From Candidatus Schekmanbacteria bacterium (lineage in GTDB: Bacteria; CSSED10-310; JACPHN01): a DNA stretch of 64,000 nt. Every line of letters starts with the position of its first letter. The stretch's first letter is position 1. A program made the position numbers and the translations under genes. A model generated the notes under the pieces. The model had not been told where the DNA came from, ran no database searches, and worked only from the letters and a program-made list of their open reading frames with translations. Of this stretch, positions 42,241-50,991 are shown piece by piece. Where the stretch lies: the NCBI GenBank assembly GCA_016188575.1, contig JACPHN010000039.1, positions 12,308 through 76,307 of the forward strand. Reading direction: 5' to 3'.

Positions 42241-42507
42241 TCAATGCGCCAGCTCGCGGAGCGCGTTGCGGTATCGCGCCATAATACCCTCCGCCACGCT
42301 TACTTGCTCGGCAAAGTCCTCTCCATAGGGTGTCAGCCGAAACCCGTCCGGTGACTTCGTCAGGCAGACGATGTCGCCGTTTCTCAGTTGGAGCTGATCA
42401 AGCACGCTTTTGGGAAGAACAATGCCTTCAGAGTTTCCGATGCGGATGATCTTCAAGATGAAAGGCCGGAAAAATTTCTTCCGAGGCGGTACACTGATCG
42501 GCGGCAC
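42241..42507 (-). CDS. AbrB/MazE-like antitoxin, apparently without a toxin
   Basis: An 88-residue swapped-hairpin AbrB-type DNA-binding protein: KIIRIGNSEGIVLPKSVLDQ, then GDIVCLTKSPDGFRLTPYG and the RYRNALRELAH tail typical of antitoxins paired with Doc (Fic) toxins. No Doc, MazF or other toxin gene is adjacent on either side. The start is uncertain: GTG at 42507 or a later TTG near 42456. Confidence 0.75.
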   Translation of the reverse strand: MPPISVPPRKKFFRPFILKIIRIGNSEGIVLPKSVLDQLQLRNGDIVCLTKSPDGFRLTPYGEDFAEQVSVAEGIMARYRNALRELAH

Positions 42508-42604
42508 GAGACGAGGGACAGCCGAAGACGTCTTCAGGTGTGCTTCCGCCGGGCCGGAGCTCCACTGAGGGCGAGAAAGTCGAATCGGGACGCAAACAGG
42601 GGCG

Positions 42605-43387
42605 ATGGATCGTACCGGAAAACGCCGTGGCCCCTACTGGGCGCTGATCGAGAGCTGGGCGGTGTGGGTGGTCGCCTTTCCGCTCGCGCTGGCGGCGGCG
42701 CCGCGATCGCCGGCGCTGCTGCTGGCAATTGCCCTCGGTGGCCTGGCGATCTGCGCATACAGTCTCCAGCGGCAGATGATCGCCGCCTGGGTCGTGCGTG
42801 TCCCGTTAGCGCTCAACACCGGGATCGCTGTGCTCTTCGCCGTGCTGCTGCGCGGGCTCGACGTGGCATGGTTTCATCTGCCGCTCAACGTGGCGTTACT
42901 CGGCGTGGCCGCGTGGCTGGGCCTGGAGGTCGGCGGGCGGATCGCGCAGCGGGAGCATCTCGTGCCGCTGCTGATCGTCGTCTCGGCGGTGGACACCTGG
43001 AGCGTCTACCGCGGGGTCTCGGCGGGGCTCGTGTCGTCCGGGAAGATCGCCTACTTTCTGCCGAGCTTGCCGCTGGCACCCGAAGCCTGGTTACCCATCA
43101 TCGGTGTTGGCGATCTTTGCGTGGTGGCGATCATACTCGCCGCGGGTCGATCCTTGGGGTTGCCGTCGTGGCGGGGCGCCGCAGCGCTCTGGATCGGTCT
43201 GGGACTGGCGCGCGCGGTGGCGCACGCGGTAGCCGCTCCTCTTCCCGCCCTGCCGGTGAGCGCGCCGATCTATTATTTGGCACTGCGGAGAGAGCTGCCG
43301 CTATCTCGCCGGGATCTGGCGATTGCGCTCGCGTTTCTGGCGGTATTGGGAGCGGTCCTCGTGGTGATGCGCGCTATTGCACGTTGA
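42605..43387 (+). CDS. Multi-span membrane protein with presenilin/SPP-like GxGD and PAL motifs
   Basis: A 260-residue, strongly hydrophobic protein with about eight predicted spans and no cytoplasmic domain. It carries three motifs in the order and context of aspartyl intramembrane proteases (presenilin and signal peptide peptidase, family A22): Asp130 in VVSAVDTWSVYRG (like the YD motif), GVGD at 167-170 (GxGD) at the start of a hydrophobic span, and PAL at 214-216 (PLPALP). The two Asp residues are 40 apart, shorter than in eukaryotes but plausible for a minimal form. If correct it would cleave membrane peptides. No similarity search was possible. The stop overlaps the regulator gene end by 14 bases. 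Confidence 0.6.
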   Translation: MDRTGKRRGPYWALIESWAVWVVAFPLALAAAPRSPALLLAIALGGLAICAYSLQRQMIAAWVVRVPLALNTGIAVLFAVLLRGLDVAWFHLPLNVALLGVAAWLGLEVGGRIAQREHLVPLLIVVSAVDTWSVYRGVSAGLVSSGKIAYFLPSLPLAPEAWLPIIGVGDLCVVAIILAAGRSLGLPSWRGAAALWIGLGLARAVAHAVAAPLPALPVSAPIYYLALRRELPLSRRDLAIALAFLAVLGAVLVVMRAIAR

Positions 43388-44780
43388 GGCCGAGGTCGAT
43401 CCCGAGCTCGCGGATCTTGTTGTAGAGGGTCTTGACGCTGACGTCGAGGAGCTCCGCGGCCGCGGCGCGCGCGCCGTCCGTAACGCGCAGCGCGGCCACT
43501 ACGGCGTCTCGCTCGGCGTCGCGAACCGCGTCCTTCAGCGGGCGGATCGCCGCGCCGCAAGTGGTCGGGGTAGGCGCATTTCCTGGCGCGCACGTCTCAC
43601 CGGCCGTCGCGCCCTCGCCCGTGCGCTCGGCGGCAGGCGGCAGCACGGCGCGAGGATCGGCCAGGATCACGGCGCGCTCGATGGCGTGCATCAGCTCGCG
43701 GACATTCCCCGGCCAGGTGTACGCGCGCATTGCTGCCAATGTCTCCGCGGCGAACGGGCCGAGCTCGCGGCCATACTTGCTCTCGAACTGGCGGATAAAG
43801 TGGTGAGAGAGCGGCTCCAGATCGTTCAGGCGCGCGCGCAGGGGCGGCAGCCGGAGCGTGACAACGGCGAGACGGTAGTACAAGTCCGGGCGAAACCGGC
43901 CGGTTTGCACGGCGCTCTGAAGGTCGACGTTGGTAGCGGCGATGACTCGCGCGTTTACGTGTCGCGACGCGACGCCGCCGACCCGCGTCACCTCTCCTGA
44001 CTCGAGCGTGCGCAGCAGCTTGGCCTGGGCATTGGGCGCCAGCTCTCCGATCTCGTCGAGGAAGACCGTGCCGCCGTCGCCCGCCTCGAACCGGCCGAGC
44101 TTCGCCGCGTGCGCGCCCGTAAAGGCCCCGCGCTCGTGGCCGAAGAGCTCACTCTCGATCAAGGCCTCGGGCAGGGCCGCGCAGTTTACCGCGATCCATG
44201 GTCCGTGGCGCCGCCCCCCGCTCCAATGCAGCGCCCGCGCCACGAGCTCCTTCCCGGTGCCGGTCTCGCCAATGACGAGCACCGGGACGTCGGTGTCGGC
44301 GAGGCGCTGCATCTGACTGAAAAGGTCGCGCATCGGCGGGCTCTCGCCGAGCAGCGGCGGCGCTCCGGGGCCAAGGTCGAAGCCCGGCCGGCTGTCTCTC
44401 GCCAGGCGCAGCAGGCCACTGGCTTCCAGGCCGCGCTGCACCGCGTGCAGAAGATCCTGGTTGCGGAAAGGCTTGACGAGAAAATCGAACGCCCCGTCCT
44501 TGAGTGCGGCCACGGCGGTGTCTACCGTGCCGTAGGCGCTGATCATGATGACGGGAATCCGGTCAGCGCGCCGGCGGAGCGCGCGCAGCGCCTCCGCACC
44601 GCTGATTCCGGGCAGCTTCAAGTCCATCACCACGCCGTCGAAGGTGGCGGACTCGAGCAGTCGCAACGCGTCCTCGCCGCTGGCGCAGGCGCACGCGGCA
44701 TGGCCGGCGCGCCCCAGCACGTCGGCCAGCATTTCCCGCATGTTGGGTTCGTCGTCCACGACCAGGATGCGCGCGCTCAT
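43374..44780 (-). CDS. NtrC-type sigma54-dependent response regulator
   Basis: A 468-residue enhancer-binding regulator. The receiver domain has the phospho-acceptor Asp53 (VMDLKLPG) with acidic pocket VVDDEPN. The AAA+ domain shows Walker A GETGTGKE, the sigma54-contact loop ERGAFTGA, and the GGTVFLDEIGEL Walker B. The C-terminus is a Fis-type helix-turn-helix (RAAAAELLDVSVKTLYNKI). It activates sigma54 promoters when phosphorylated by the adjacent kinase. ATG at 44780 overlaps the kinase stop (ATGA). Possible targets in this window are the sigma54 promoters listed. Confidence 0.95.
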   Translation of the reverse strand: MSARILVVDDEPNMREMLADVLGRAGHAACACASGEDALRLLESATFDGVVMDLKLPGISGAEALRALRRRADRIPVIMISAYGTVDTAVAALKDGAFDFLVKPFRNQDLLHAVQRGLEASGLLRLARDSRPGFDLGPGAPPLLGESPPMRDLFSQMQRLADTDVPVLVIGETGTGKELVARALHWSGGRRHGPWIAVNCAALPEALIESELFGHERGAFTGAHAAKLGRFEAGDGGTVFLDEIGELAPNAQAKLLRTLESGEVTRVGGVASRHVNARVIAATNVDLQSAVQTGRFRPDLYYRLAVVTLRLPPLRARLNDLEPLSHHFIRQFESKYGRELGPFAAETLAAMRAYTWPGNVRELMHAIERAVILADPRAVLPPAAERTGEGATAGETCAPGNAPTPTTCGAAIRPLKDAVRDAERDAVVAALRVTDGARAAAAELLDVSVKTLYNKIRELGIDLGLNVQ

Positions 44781-46447
44781 GCCTTCCCTCCGGCGACCAG
44801 AATGACGTGAAATGCGGTCCCTTCTCCGGGTCGGCTTTCCACCTCGAGCCGCCCATTGTCGCTTTCCACCGCCTGACGGGCCAACGCCAGACCGAGCCCC
44901 GTCCCGCCGTCCTTGGTGGTGACATACTCCGCGAAAAGGTGCGCGGAGACGTCCACGGCGATGCCGGGCCCGAGATCCCAAACGGTGATGCGCACCGCCG
45001 GTCGGCCCTCGTCAGCGCAGGTGGCGGTGCGGATGCCCGCCGCGCCGCCCGGGCCGGACGCCTCCAGAGCATTCTTCAGCAGATTGTAGAGCGCGCCGCG
45101 GAGCCGTTCCTCGTCGGCCCAGACCGGGGGGAGGCCGGCGGTCAGCTCGGTCTCGACCGCGCCAGCGCGTCCTTGCGGAGCGCCGCGTGCCAGCGCCGCG
45201 ACGCTCTCGGCGAGCGCGTTGACGTCGAGCAGCCGTGGCCGCGGCGCCGGCTCCCGAGCCCGCAGCAGCAACCGCGAGACTTTCTCATCGATGCGCGTCA
45301 CTTCCTCTTCGATGATCCGCAGGCACTTGCTCACCATCGCTCGCGCCCGCGCGTCCAGCTCGACCTTGTCCAGCTCTTCACGCAGAATCTCGGCGTAGCC
45401 GCGAATGGGCCCGAGCGGATTCTTGATTTCGTGCGCGACCGCCGCCGCGAGATTGCCGAGCAGCGCCAGATGCTCGGCCTGCTCCAGCCGCGACCGCGTG
45501 CGCTCGAGCTCCAGTCGCAACTGCTCGGCGCGAGCGCGCAAGGCGACACGCTCGTTGGACAGCACCCGTGCCGCGAACCGCTCGAGATGCGGGCGCACCG
45601 CGAGAAACCCGAAGCTGGCGAATAGCGCAACGATGGTGGCGAGCGCCACGGCGGGGAGCCCCAGTTGGAGATCGAGCACGTGATCGAGCGACCACGCGGT
45701 CAACGCGGTCACGATCGCGACGCCGCCGGCGGCGGCGCCGAAAAGCAGGGCGCGGTCGAGCAGGCCGCGGAGTGATACGCGCCGCCAGCGCACCAGCGCG
45801 AGCAGGTTGAGCTCGGCACAGAGCACGAGCATGAGCATTTCCGACGGCACCCTGCCGCCCCTCGACCCGCCCGCGAACAGCATCAGCCCCAGCGCGGCCA
45901 GCGGTAGCAGGACGTTGATCGCGAGCACCGCGGACAGCTCGGCGACCTCCGGTCCGCCGCCGAGCGCCTTGCGGCTTGTGACCAGAAGCCAGACGCCGGC
46001 GCCCAGCATCCCGAGCAGATAGAGCGTAAGGAGGGCGGCAGCCGCCACGCCGGGCGGCTCGCTGCGCCAGTAGTGGCTGGCGGCACCTTGTGCCAGTCCA
46101 AGCCGCGGCAATGCGTAGGCCATGATCAGGAAGGGCGCGAGGAGCAGCAGATCGGCGGCGAAGCCATGGCGCCGCCGCAGCGGACCGCGCCGGTACGCCG
46201 CCGCCTGGGTGAGAAAGGCGGCCGGCACGAGCAGCGCTCCGGCCATGGCGACGAGGATCGCCGCGGACGTTCCGCGCCCGAGATGGAAGAGGACGCCGCC
46301 GGAGCACCACAGCGCGGCCGCCAGGGCGTGCAGCGCGAAAGCGTGGCAAAACCGCGTTGTGGGCGCGCGCACCACGACGTGCAGCGCCAGACTGGCGTTG
46401 ATCGCGAGCGCCACGATGCCGAGCGCGATGCGGAGCATGCGGGTCAC
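44777..46447 (-). CDS. Membrane sensor histidine kinase
   Basis: A 556-residue kinase with seven or more hydrophobic spans in its first 300 residues, lacking a large periplasmic sensor loop, so it may sense a membrane or lipid signal. A coiled coil then leads to the dimerisation/phosphorylation site VAHEIKNPLGPIRGYAE, followed by the ATPase motifs NLLKNALEA (N box), VWDLGPGIA (G1) and GGTGLGLALARQ (G2). It is the cognate partner of the downstream regulator. The N-terminal membrane region is of the 7TMR-like type. It is divergent from the exported-protein gene at 46950. Confidence 0.93.
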   Translation of the reverse strand: MTRMLRIALGIVALAINASLALHVVVRAPTTRFCHAFALHALAAALWCSGGVLFHLGRGTSAAILVAMAGALLVPAAFLTQAAAYRRGPLRRRHGFAADLLLLAPFLIMAYALPRLGLAQGAASHYWRSEPPGVAAAALLTLYLLGMLGAGVWLLVTSRKALGGGPEVAELSAVLAINVLLPLAALGLMLFAGGSRGGRVPSEMLMLVLCAELNLLALVRWRRVSLRGLLDRALLFGAAAGGVAIVTALTAWSLDHVLDLQLGLPAVALATIVALFASFGFLAVRPHLERFAARVLSNERVALRARAEQLRLELERTRSRLEQAEHLALLGNLAAAVAHEIKNPLGPIRGYAEILREELDKVELDARARAMVSKCLRIIEEEVTRIDEKVSRLLLRAREPAPRPRLLDVNALAESVAALARGAPQGRAGAVETELTAGLPPVWADEERLRGALYNLLKNALEASGPGGAAGIRTATCADEGRPAVRITVWDLGPGIAVDVSAHLFAEYVTTKDGGTGLGLALARQAVESDNGRLEVESRPGEGTAFHVILVAGGKA

Positions 46448-46576
46448 CTCACTGCGAGCCGCGCGTATTCGTGGATCATCTTACCGGGTTCGCGGGCGAA
46501 ACCCCAGGCGGTGACTTCGACCCGACAGCGCCCCCTCCGTCCCTCGCCCCGCCGGCGAGGGAAGGTGACGCCGGGT

Positions 46577-46667
46577 CCCTCCCCCCGCTTGCCGGGGGAG
46601 GTAAGGTTGGGGGGTATTCGTGATGCGCCTTCCGCGCAGCTTGCAGGCGAAGAAGCGGGGGATTCAG
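46577..46667 (+). repeat. Dispersed intergenic repeat, copy B
   Basis: A CCTCCCCCC/GGGGGAGG hairpin is followed by the core TTCGTGATGCGCCTTCCGCG, GCTTGCAG and a GGGGATTC tail. It matches copy A almost exactly in its core, and copies at 57790 and 59261. Confidence 0.7.
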
Positions 46668-46882
46668 GGTCGGTGGGTGAGCGGGCAGGCTCGGCACGGG
46701 AAGGTGGCGCACCGGTGTGGTGGCGCAAACTGCCACTACAACTCAACACGTAACCGCCCCGGCGTCCCGCGGCGCTCTCCATTCCTCGCCCTACGCAAAC
46801 CGGCACGCTTCCCGCCGCCGCCCAAAGCACTTCCAGCAGACGTGACGAGCCTCGTCTGCTTGCGGCGGCGCGTGTCGGATCC

Positions 46883-46898
46883 TGGCATGGCCCCTGCA
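46883..46898 (+). promoter_or_regulatory. Candidate sigma54 promoter upstream of the exported protein at 46950
   Basis: TGGCATGGCCCCTGCA matches TGGCACGNNNNTTGCA at the invariant GG and GC with correct spacing and only two differences. Transcription would start near 46910, forty bases before the ATG. It faces away from the adjacent sigma54 regulator genes. Confidence 0.6.
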
Positions 46899-46949
46899 AC
46901 ACCACCGGGCAGCGGAATCACTCCGCGACAACAGAAAAGGTGAGCTGGC

Positions 46950-47963
46950 ATGTTCGCAAAGACGTTCGTTCGTATCAAGATGATCGCAAGTGTTATGGGT
47001 TGCTGCCTGGCGTTGACCGCCCCCGCGGTCGCCGAGGTGCTCCACACCACTGACGGAACCGCTCCCATCATCTTCACCGCGATGACGCACACCGATGGCA
47101 CGACCTATACCGCCAACAGCAGGAGCTTCCTGAGCGCGGTCGAACAGGCGCGTTGGGCGATGAGCCTCTACGACGAATACGGCCTCAAGATGAACCTCGA
47201 GGCCTCCAAGGACTTTGCCACGGCAAATACCACGTGGAGCGTGAACATCCTCGCGGAGACCGTCGCCAACCGGCACGGTGTCGGCACCCACGCCAACGGC
47301 ATCGGCGGTTCCCAGGCCCGCGAATCCACCCTCAGCTACGCCCGCAAGATCACCGAAAACAAGCGCGCCGTGGATGCTCTGGTAGGCACCGCCAACAACG
47401 TGTCCATCTCCGGAATATGCGGGCGCAGCGACTGGGTTGCGGCGGCCGCCCGAGCCCGCTTCAAGACAATCGACGCGATCACCGGCATGTGCTACCTTTC
47501 CATGCCCGAGGAGGCCCGTCCGGACGGGTGGACGGACGACGCCATTCTCTCCACCTACTACCACGATGCCGCGCCTGTGGATTTTGCGGAGCGAATTTCC
47601 CCCTTCCGGCTCAAGGATAGCCAGGATTTCACCCCCGACGCCGACGGCGTGATCACGATCAGCAACGGCGAGCTCGGCGAGCTGGCCAGCCTGGCAGAAG
47701 GTCGCGTCTCGTGCGGCACGAGCTGCGAGCTCGGCGAGGACGATTTCCAGGTGGTGTACGACGCGATCGACCTGATCGTCGCGACGCGCGATCCCGGCCA
47801 GGTAGCGAGAATCAACATCCACATCCCCATGCGACACTTCGATGCCGCCAACGAGTCGCTGTTGCGTTCCTTCATGGCTGCCCTGAAGGCGTACGCCGAC
47901 GATGGCGCCATCGCGTTCGGCACCCAGAAGGACGTGGTGGACACCTACGAGCAGTGGAGATAA
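46950..47963 (+). CDS. Exported protein of unknown function, weakly deacetylase-like
   Basis: A 337-residue exported protein with a signal peptide (MIASVMGCCLALTAPAVA). The body has alternating helix and strand, an Asp/His-containing HANG segment (VGTHANGIGG), a LYDEYGLKMNLEAS strand and IRINIHIP-like strands. These features faintly recall a NodB-type polysaccharide deacetylase, but the family motifs are not complete and I would not assign that activity. AAAGGTGAG precedes the ATG. It follows a sigma54-type promoter. Confidence 0.55.
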   Translation: MFAKTFVRIKMIASVMGCCLALTAPAVAEVLHTTDGTAPIIFTAMTHTDGTTYTANSRSFLSAVEQARWAMSLYDEYGLKMNLEASKDFATANTTWSVNILAETVANRHGVGTHANGIGGSQARESTLSYARKITENKRAVDALVGTANNVSISGICGRSDWVAAAARARFKTIDAITGMCYLSMPEEARPDGWTDDAILSTYYHDAAPVDFAERISPFRLKDSQDFTPDADGVITISNGELGELASLAEGRVSCGTSCELGEDDFQVVYDAIDLIVATRDPGQVARINIHIPMRHFDAANESLLRSFMAALKAYADDGAIAFGTQKDVVDTYEQWR

Positions 47964-48037
47964 TAGAGCACACTGTTAGTCGCCTCAGCGGGTCGGCGAC
48001 CGCGCCCACAAAACCCTCGGCAAGGACTTGACATAGC

Positions 48038-49237
48038 ATGACCGACCAGGTGCGCGCTCGCCGACTCGATCCTTTCGGCACCACGATTTTCAGCGAGATG
48101 ACCGCGCTGGCGATCCAACATGGGGCGGTGAACCTCGCACAGGGGTTTCCCGACTTCGAGGGCCCGCCGAGCATGGTCGAGGCGGTGATTCGGGCTCTGC
48201 GCGCCGGCGAGAACCAGTACGTCCGCTCGCAGGGGCATCTCCGCCTCGTTCGCGCTCTCGCCACCCGGCAACGCGAGCGCTACGGTCTCGACTACGATGC
48301 GGAACGGGAAATCGCGGTGTTCAGCGGCGCGACCGAGGGGCTCATGTCCGCCGTCCTCGGTCTGGTCAACCCCGGCGACGAGGTGATTCTTCTCGAACCG
48401 TACTACGACAGCTATCCCGTGTGCGTGGCGATGGCCGGCGGCGTGACGCGCTACCTGCCGTTGCGGTTTCCGGCTTTCGAGGTGAATTTCGACGAGCTGG
48501 CCTCGCTCTTCAACGAGCGCACCCGGCTCCTGTTGCTCAACTCGCCGCACAACCCCACCGGCAAGGTGCTCTCGGCGGCGGAGCTCGAGGGCATCGCCGC
48601 ACTGTGCCGGCACCACGATGTGCTCGTCGTCACCGACGAGGTGTACGAGCACCTCACCTACGGTGACGCCGTTCACGTGCCCATGGCGACGCTGCCGGGG
48701 ATGCGCGAGCGGACCTTGACGATTTCGAGTGCAGGAAAGACCTTTTCCTTCACGGGATGGAAGGTGGGGTGGGCGTTCGGGCCGGCCCCGCTGGTCGCCG
48801 CCGCGCAAGCAGCGCACCAATACGTCACGTTCTGTACGCCTGGAGCGCTGCAGATCGGCGTGGCAGAGGCGCTGGAGAGCTGCGGCGCGGACTTTTACGC
48901 GGCCTTGCGCAGCGACTACCAGAGTCGCCGCCACTTTCTCGTGGAGCGACTCGCGGCGCTCGGTTTTCGGGTCGCGCCTCCCCAGGGCACGTACTTTGTC
49001 CTCGCGGACTTCACCCCCGTTTGGTCGGGCGGCGACGACCTCGCCTTTGCGCGCTACCTGACGCGCGCTTGCGGCGTCGCGGCGATCCCCCCGAGCGTCT
49101 TCTATCGGGCCGCGCCCGAGGAGGGCCGGCGTCTGGTGCGATTCGCGTTTTGCAAGCGCCGGGCCACGCTTGAAGCGGCGGCCGAGCGGTTGCGAAAACT
49201 GGCGGCCGGAAACGACCGGCCAGTTGACGAGCTGTAA
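48038..49237 (+). CDS. Class I PLP-dependent aminotransferase
   Basis: A 399-residue fold-type I aminotransferase of the kynurenine/methionine aminotransferase group. Features: VNLAQGFPDFEGPP at the N-terminus, NSPHNPTGKVL, TDEVYEHLTYGD, and the PLP lysine in SSAGKTFSFTGWKVGW, ending with a C-terminal Arg (RLVRFAFCKR) that binds the carboxylate. It probably transaminates aromatic or sulfur amino acids. Its own promoter is not obvious; it ends inside the promoter/operator region of the next gene. Confidence 0.93.
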   Translation: MTDQVRARRLDPFGTTIFSEMTALAIQHGAVNLAQGFPDFEGPPSMVEAVIRALRAGENQYVRSQGHLRLVRALATRQRERYGLDYDAEREIAVFSGATEGLMSAVLGLVNPGDEVILLEPYYDSYPVCVAMAGGVTRYLPLRFPAFEVNFDELASLFNERTRLLLLNSPHNPTGKVLSAAELEGIAALCRHHDVLVVTDEVYEHLTYGDAVHVPMATLPGMRERTLTISSAGKTFSFTGWKVGWAFGPAPLVAAAQAAHQYVTFCTPGALQIGVAEALESCGADFYAALRSDYQSRRHFLVERLAALGFRVAPPQGTYFVLADFTPVWSGGDDLAFARYLTRACGVAAIPPSVFYRAAPEEGRRLVRFAFCKRRATLEAAAERLRKLAAGNDRPVDEL

Positions 49238-49265
49238 CGAGCGTTATAAATTAAGAACGAACGTT
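49223..49265 (+). promoter_or_regulatory. Promoter with two TetR-type operator half-palindromes
   Basis: TTGACG (49223-49228) precedes TATAAA (spacing 15). Two AACG-N2-CGTT palindromes, AACGAGCGTT (49236-49245) and AACGAACGTT (49256-49265), lie 20 bp centre to centre, one on the spacer and one just after the -10. This looks like a repressor-controlled promoter; the TetR gene two genes down is the likely repressor. Confidence 0.6.
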
Positions 49266-49293
49266 CGAATCGCTCGCGCTCTTGGAGGAAACC

Positions 49294-50991
49294 ATGTCGG
49301 AACTGGACACGCTCGTCATCGGGTCGGGGGCCGGCGGACTCGCCGCGGCGCTGCCTCTTGCTCAGGCCGGACAAAAAGTGCTCGTGCTCGAGCAGCATGA
49401 GATTCCCGGCGGCTGGTGCCATACCTTTCAGCTCGGCGGCTATCGCTTCAGCCCCGGCGTGCACTACGTCGGCGAGCTCGGACCCGAAGGCCGCATGCGC
49501 GCGCTTTACGAGGGCCTCGGCGTCGCCGGCGACATGCTGTTCTTCGAGCTCAACCCCGACGGCATCGACCACGTTCACATCGGTGCGGAGCGCTTCGACA
49601 TCCCAAAAGGCAAGGAGGCCTTTGCGGCGCGGTTGAAGCGGCGCTTTCCCGAGGAGTCGCGCGGCATCGATGGATATCTGGACGTCGTGGCCCGGCTCGA
49701 CGGGGAATTCGGCGAGCTGCTGAGGATCCGCGGCTGGAAAGACGCGCTGACGCTGCCGCTGCGCACGCCCACGATCCTGCGGTACGGGGTGTCGACGCTC
49801 GCGTCGCTGCTCGACCGCTTCGTCTCGAACCCGACGCTGCGGGCAATCTTGGCGATTCAGTGCGGAGACTATGGCCTGCCGCCGGCAACGGCGCCGGCGC
49901 TCTTGCACGCCGGTGTGGCTGCGCACTACTTTCGGGGCGGCTTCTATCCGAAGGGTGGCGGGGTAACCCTGCCGCGGGCCTTCATTCGCGCTCTGAAACG
50001 CGCCGGTGGAGAGATCCGCCTGGGTGCTCGGGTGGAGCGCATCCTGCTGGAGCGCGCAGGGCGAGGCAAACGGGCCGTAGGCGTGCGCCTCGCCGACGGC
50101 ACCGAGATCCGCGCGCGGCGAATCGTCTCGAACGCGGATCCAGGGATCACCTACGAGCGGCTGGTGGGGCTCGAGAACCTGAGCGGCCTGATGCGCCTGC
50201 GGCTGCGCCGCACGCGGTACTCGGTCTCGGCGCTCAGTCTCTTTCTCGCGGCCGACTACGACGTGCGCGCGGCCGGGCTCGATTCCGGCAACTACTGGTA
50301 CAACAGCACGGCGGACCTCGAGGCCGCCTATCGCTTCGCGCTCGATAGCGGGACGTTTGCCGAAGGGGACGACTTTCCGGGCGCGTTTCTCACGGTAACG
50401 ACGCTCAAGGATCCGACCAAGCTTCATGGCGCGCGACACACCATGGAGGCCTTCACGTTCGTGCCGTACGATCCGTTCAAGGCCTGGGCGCACAGTCGCT
50501 TCGGGAATCGCCCCGAAAGCTACAAGGTGCTCAAGGAGGAGCTGACGGTGCGGATGCTACGGACCCTGGAGCATCTGCTTCCCGGCATCTCTCGAACTGT
50601 AGCCTTCTCGGAGCTCGGCACGCCGTTGACGAACGAGCACTACATCATGGCGACCAAGGGGAGTATCTACGGCACGGAGAAGAATCGCTGGCAAATCGGG
50701 CCGCTGTCGTACGGTCAGCAGGCGCCGATCGCGGGGCTGACGCTGTGCGGCGCCAGCACGACCGGACATGGGGTCATGGGGGCGACGATCTCCGGGTTGC
50801 TGGCGGCGCGCGCGATTCTGGGTTGTCGGCTCGGTGAGCTGCTCAAGGATCATGGGCAGTCGCTGCAGGTGTATCCCGCGGACAATCCCGAGGCGTGGCC
50901 CGAGGCGTTGCGGTTCCGGGTGCGCGCCAGAACCGCGGCGCCGGAGGGTGCTGCGGCCGCGGAGGAGCCGTTGGAGGCCGTGGATGCCTGA
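49294..50991 (+). CDS. FAD-dependent carotenoid/retinol-type oxidoreductase (CrtI/RetSat family)
   Basis: A 565-residue FAD-dependent oxidoreductase. The FAD-binding site is the Rossmann motif LVIGSGAGGLAAALPLAQAG with the acidic LVLEQHEIPGGW after it. Further family features are RFSPGVHYVG, a KGGGVTLPRAFIRALKRAGG block, IVSNADPG, and the C-terminal LCGASTTGHGVMGA loop. The closest types are all-trans-retinol 13,14-reductase and bacterial carotenoid isomerase/desaturases; the substrate, a long polyene or lipid, is not certain. GGAGGAAACC precedes the ATG at 49294. It is coupled to the downstream repressor. Confidence 0.88.
   Translation: MSELDTLVIGSGAGGLAAALPLAQAGQKVLVLEQHEIPGGWCHTFQLGGYRFSPGVHYVGELGPEGRMRALYEGLGVAGDMLFFELNPDGIDHVHIGAERFDIPKGKEAFAARLKRRFPEESRGIDGYLDVVARLDGEFGELLRIRGWKDALTLPLRTPTILRYGVSTLASLLDRFVSNPTLRAILAIQCGDYGLPPATAPALLHAGVAAHYFRGGFYPKGGGVTLPRAFIRALKRAGGEIRLGARVERILLERAGRGKRAVGVRLADGTEIRARRIVSNADPGITYERLVGLENLSGLMRLRLRRTRYSVSALSLFLAADYDVRAAGLDSGNYWYNSTADLEAAYRFALDSGTFAEGDDFPGAFLTVTTLKDPTKLHGARHTMEAFTFVPYDPFKAWAHSRFGNRPESYKVLKEELTVRMLRTLEHLLPGISRTVAFSELGTPLTNEHYIMATKGSIYGTEKNRWQIGPLSYGQQAPIAGLTLCGASTTGHGVMGATISGLLAARAILGCRLGELLKDHGQSLQVYPADNPEAWPEALRFRVRARTAAPEGAAAAEEPLEAVDA

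Larger units (their letters stand above)
46448..46949. other. Gene-free spacer with repeat copy B and a sigma54-type promoter
   Basis: No coding sequence is visible. The spacer holds a CCCTCGCC/GGCGAGGG hairpin (46541-46561), copy B of the dispersed intergenic repeat, and a sigma54-type promoter serving the downstream gene. Confidence 0.6.
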
